Virus record (IMG/VR): IMGVR_UViG_3300029624_000014
Coordinates: 1 to 41,337 of that record
Strand: one strand, 5' to 3'
Source: a virus
DNA length: 41,337 nt
A program made the position numbers and the translations under genes. This document shows positions 38,939-41,337 of the stretch, piece by piece. Numbering within the stretch: position 1 is the stretch's first letter; the number at the start of each line of letters is the position of its first letter. The notes under the pieces were generated by a model, which saw only the letters and a program-made list of their open reading frames with translations, searched no databases and had not been told where the DNA came from.

Positions 38939-40317
38939 GCCGCCTCGCCTGCGCTGTCCGCGTCGATCGCTTCGGGCGCGGGGTGCGCCTTCTGGTCGGT
39001 CAGGAACACGGCGACGTATTCGTGACCATGATCGCCGCCAGCGCCGAAGTAACGGCCCATCGCGACCCGATAGCGATAGCGGCCGCAGACGGAGAGTTTG
39101 ACGCCGCGATAGTCGTTCGGCACTTTGGCGTATTCCGCGCGCGTCGCTTCGACTTGCCGATGCTGTATCAGCTTGTCGCGATAGTATGGGTTGCGCGTCG
39201 TCAGCGCGTCCGCCCGAAAGTTGAGGATCGGCGGCTTAGCGTCTTTCTTCGCGGGCGGCTCGTATCCGACGCCCTGCATCGCGTCGCGCCACTCGTCGGC
39301 CGTCTTCCACGCCTCGCAAGCATGGCCGACGCCAAACCCGCCGAGAGGCAACGCGCCCCACGGCAAGGGCGCGGGAGATAGAACGCCGATCAAGTCGCCG
39401 TCGCGCTTCACGGCCGGCTTAAACGCCCCGAACTCGCGCGCGTACGCCTTTAGCACGGTGTCGGTTATCTCGCCTTCGTGCCGCTTCGCCGACGGCAGAA
39501 ACGAGCGTTCATAGGCAATGCGGTGCAACAGGTGCTCGATCGTCCGGATCGTGTTCGAGCCACGCGCAAGGGTGCGCTCCTTGCGCTCCGCAATCCATCC
39601 GTAGGCGTCGCGCGCCTGCATCTCGCCGCTCCTCAACTTCGAACGAAGCGAGTAGGGCACGACCGGCTCGCCTTCGGCAATGTAGTCGCACGCAGCAAGG
39701 AACGCATCGGCGTCCGTCGTCGGCGCGTTCGCGGCGACGCGCTCGGCGACGTAGGATTGCGTAATCCGACGCTGCGCGGCCCGTAGCTCGGCCAATAGCG
39801 TCTTGATGCGGTTGAGCCTGACGCGCGGGCTATTCTTGCGCTCCGCGTGCATTTCCGCGGACGTCGCCTTGTACAGGTGGTTGTTCGCCGTGCGGTCCAG
39901 CTTCTCCGCGGCCCGCATGTTGTCGTGGATGCGCTGTTGATCCTTGCGCGCGCGCCGCTCGGAGTGGTGTCCTACTAGAATAGGCTGGCCGCCGTAAAAG
40001 CGCTCCGCGATGCCGTCGGCCGCGTCGCGTCGGACGCTCGCTTCGGCCGTGCGCTTGGCCGCGTAGCCTTCGAGCCGGTCGGCCTTCATCTGCGCACGAT
40101 CGGCAAGCGTCATGCCTTCAGGCTCGATTTCGCCTGCAAGCTCGATCGCCAAGTCCTCGCGGCGCGGGCTCCATGCCGGCGCAACGAATAGCTCTTGTTT
40201 CGGAGCCCATTTGAAGCCGGCCGCCTTCACGCGTCCGAACGTCTCGTCGTCCAGCCGTTCGGACGCGTAGAGCCGTAGCTTGTTGTCCTCTGGTGAGTAG
40301 GTCGCCGTAATTGTCAT
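38935..40317 (-). CDS. DUF3560-domain protein
   Basis: 460 aa. The N-terminus contains an alpha/beta segment (VKAAGFKWAPKQELFVAP), then residues 85-150 carry the DUF3560 signature: RRDAADGIAERFYGGQPILVG, HHSERRARKDQQRIHDNM and a Lys/Ala helix. The C-terminal region includes a conserved-looking strand set near ADALTTRNPYYRDKL and GVKLSVCGRYRYRV. DUF3560 proteins are common on plasmids and integrative elements, often with N6-adenine methyltransferases, as here. Function unknown. This pair is more GC-rich than the structural genes, suggesting acquisition. Confidence 0.82.
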   Translation of the reverse strand: MTITATYSPEDNKLRLYASERLDDETFGRVKAAGFKWAPKQELFVAPAWSPRREDLAIELAGEIEPEGMTLADRAQMKADRLEGYAAKRTAEASVRRDAADGIAERFYGGQPILVGHHSERRARKDQQRIHDNMRAAEKLDRTANNHLYKATSAEMHAERKNSPRVRLNRIKTLLAELRAAQRRITQSYVAERVAANAPTTDADAFLAACDYIAEGEPVVPYSLRSKLRSGEMQARDAYGWIAERKERTLARGSNTIRTIEHLLHRIAYERSFLPSAKRHEGEITDTVLKAYAREFGAFKPAVKRDGDLIGVLSPAPLPWGALPLGGFGVGHACEAWKTADEWRDAMQGVGYEPPAKKDAKPPILNFRADALTTRNPYYRDKLIQHRQVEATRAEYAKVPNDYRGVKLSVCGRYRYRVAMGRYFGAGGDHGHEYVAVFLTDQKAHPAPEAIDADSAGEAA

Positions 40318-40347
40318 CTAGCTGTCTCCTGTGGTCGGGTTTCCGGA

Positions 40348-41067
40348 CTAATCGCCGGCCGCGCTTTTCGTTCCGAACGGACCATAATCGTCCGGCAGTG
40401 GCGGAACGTCGTCGGGAGACTGAAAACCAAACATCGGCAGGAAGTAGAAGGGGTTCCCGTCGCGAAGCATTACGTCAGCACCCTGAATTTCATTTGACGC
40501 CATACCGGCGGCGGCCCTGACGGGGTGTCCAGCGGCGTACCCAGCGACGTACATAGCGGCGTACCCCGCGACACTAACGGTGTCCCTAGCGACGCGCGCA
40601 GCGAAGCACCCAGCGACTTCCACAGCGGCGGCCACAGCGACGTGCTCAGCGACGTGCCTAGTAGCCTTAGCCGCTCTGAGTGTAGAAAAATCAAACCCGT
40701 CTAGCACGCGCCAAAACGCCATCACTTGCTGCGCTTTGCTTCCAAGAATTCGCTCCGGGCGCGTCAGGACGACCGCCGGCGCGCCGTCGACGGAATCGTT
40801 AACCAGCCGCAACAAAACTGCGTGATTGCGGCTAATGTTCAGCAACCTCGCCGTTTCGGCATCCGCCGTGCGTTGATCGGTACACCGCAACCATGCTGGA
40901 TTGCGCGCGCCGAGTAAATGCAACACCTGACCTTGAGCGCACATACACCCGATATTGTTTGGCGGAGACAAGCCGTCGCCGTCGTACGCGTCCCAATCAA
41001 TCAGGTCTCCCTTATACGGCTTACCTTCGTTTGTATCCCATCGGGATATAAGCTCGTCGATTTTCAT
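40348..41067 (-). CDS. Protein with Ala-rich tetrapeptide repeats, 239 aa
   Basis: ATG at 41067 overlaps the upstream TGA (ATGA). Residues 1-130 are globular with CMCAQGQVLHLLGA and the DAETARLLNISRNHAVLLRLVND pattern, shared with other phage proteins. Residues about 135-187 repeat AxxV/A tetrapeptides (RHVAEHVAVAAAVEVAG, GYAAMYVAGYAA), probably one long helix or a coil. The C-terminus has a Pro-rich end (FGFQSPDDVPPLPDD). Function unknown. It lies two genes from the circle junction. Confidence 0.7.
   Translation of the reverse strand: MKIDELISRWDTNEGKPYKGDLIDWDAYDGDGLSPPNNIGCMCAQGQVLHLLGARNPAWLRCTDQRTADAETARLLNISRNHAVLLRLVNDSVDGAPAVVLTRPERILGSKAQQVMAFWRVLDGFDFSTLRAAKATRHVAEHVAVAAAVEVAGCFAARVARDTVSVAGYAAMYVAGYAAGHPVRAAAGMASNEIQGADVMLRDGNPFYFLPMFGFQSPDDVPPLPDDYGPFGTKSAAGD
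40507..40664 (-). repeat. 12-bp period repeats encoding AxxV tetrapeptides
   Basis: Degenerate 12-bp units such as CAGCGACGTGCT and CAGCGGCGTACC recur about a dozen times, encoding the Ala-rich tetrapeptides. The conserved AGCG(A/G)CG core shows through third-position change, so the array is old or under selection for its helix pattern. Confidence 0.7.
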
Positions 41068-41285
41068 TGCACGATCTCCCACGTCACGTATACGCCGTTA
41101 ATATCCGGCCCGAGATATGCGTCGCGAAGAATGCGCTCGGCCTCTTCCGGCGTCTCTGCGTCCTCCGCAGCCCAGATGGTCGGCCAATGGCCGTCAAACC
41201 AATCGGCGACGCGGTAGTTTTCGTTGTATTCTGAGTAATTAAATTCAATGTCGATGTTTGGTGAGAGGGTAGTTTCGTTTTCCAT
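41064..41285 (-). CDS. Hypothetical acidic protein, 73 aa
   Basis: ATG at 41285 follows TAGGAGGCAGTCAC. It is acidic with many aromatic residues (EFNYSEYNENYRVADWFDG) and an alpha segment (DAETPEEAERILRDAYLG). Not recognised. Its first 89 bases are repeated at the left end of the window, and the whole gene is intact only across the circle junction. Confidence 0.65.
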   Translation of the reverse strand: MENETTLSPNIDIEFNYSEYNENYRVADWFDGHWPTIWAAEDAETPEEAERILRDAYLGPDINGVYVTWEIVQ

Positions 41286-41337
41286 GTGACTGCCTCCTAG
41301 TTGATTTTCCGTATAGAAACATGATAAGCGTCGGGGC
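41197..41337. repeat. Terminal direct repeat, right copy
   Basis: Identical to bases 1-141; see the left copy. It joins the operon ending here to that at 1060-101, so the leftward genes continue without a break through the junction. Confidence 0.95.

Noticed and set aside
1-41337. Temperate lifestyle genes
   Set aside because: No integrase, excisionase, CI/Cro-type repressor or att-like arrangement was found on either strand; the HTH found belongs to the metallophosphoesterase.
1-41337. tRNA genes and insertion sequences
   Set aside because: No cloverleaf-like arms, transposase motifs or inverted-repeat-bounded elements were noticed, though this was by eye only.

Overview
The window reads as the complete genome of a virulent, short-tailed (podovirus-type) double-stranded DNA phage of an alphaproteobacterium. 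The first 141 bases are repeated exactly as the last 141 bases, so the sequence closes into a circle of about 41,196 bp. A 141-base overlap equals a common assembler k-mer length, so it is more likely an assembly seam than a proven physical terminal repeat. The virion genes follow the order of Salmonella phage P22: small terminase, large terminase, portal, scaffold, coat, gp4-like, gp10-like, fibre, gp14-like, gp7-, gp20- and gp16-like ejection proteins. Replication genes are not P22-like: family A DNA polymerase, TOPRIM plus SF3 primase-helicase, SNF2-type helicase, VRR-NUC nuclease and Cas4-like PD-(D/E)XK nuclease. No integrase, excisionase, CI-like repressor, phage RNA polymerase or tRNA gene was recognised, so a lytic life using host RNA polymerase is inferred. 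A GapR-type (DUF2312) protein, a family typical of Alphaproteobacteria, suggests the host.

Layout. Two opposed transcription units meet. Bases 1061-1747 form a non-coding divergent region with palindromes, direct repeats and an AT-rich stretch. Rightward from 1748 to about 22,944 (plus strand) lie small basic proteins, an HslV-like peptidase, packaging and head genes, tail hub and fibre, ejection proteins, holin, an HTH-metallophosphoesterase, a dATP/dGTP diphosphohydrolase, the endolysin and a sulfotransferase. Leftward from 1060 through the circle junction and on from 41,285 to 22,932 (minus strand) lie small early proteins, an Ala-rich repeat protein, a DUF3560 protein with an adjacent NPPF methyltransferase, a 30-unit hexapeptide-repeat protein, a deoxyribosyltransferase-like protein, the replication module, a methyltransferase and two glycosyltransferases, and finally the spanin pair. 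Most neighbours overlap by 1-20 nt (ATGA, GTGA, TGATG), so each arm looks like a translationally coupled operon.

How the parts may work together. The minus arm would take over the host and copy DNA. The plus arm would package it, build heads and tail machine, and lyse the cell. The most notable points are: (i) the gp10-type tail-hub protein is split into two overlapping genes with a LamG-like lectin domain placed at the split; (ii) a sulfotransferase, two glycosyltransferases and a methyltransferase cluster around the operon convergence, suggesting phage-directed glycan modification; (iii) a 13-bp perfect hairpin sequesters the ribosome binding site of a small early gene; (iv) the SNF2 helicase gene contains a strong internal ribosome binding site and start that would make its C-terminal tail a separate protein; (v) thirty tandem 18-bp units encode a predicted beta-helix; (vi) paired palindromes two helical turns apart lie in the divergent region. 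Functional names rest on motif reading without database searches; P22 correspondences combine gene order with remembered family patterns.
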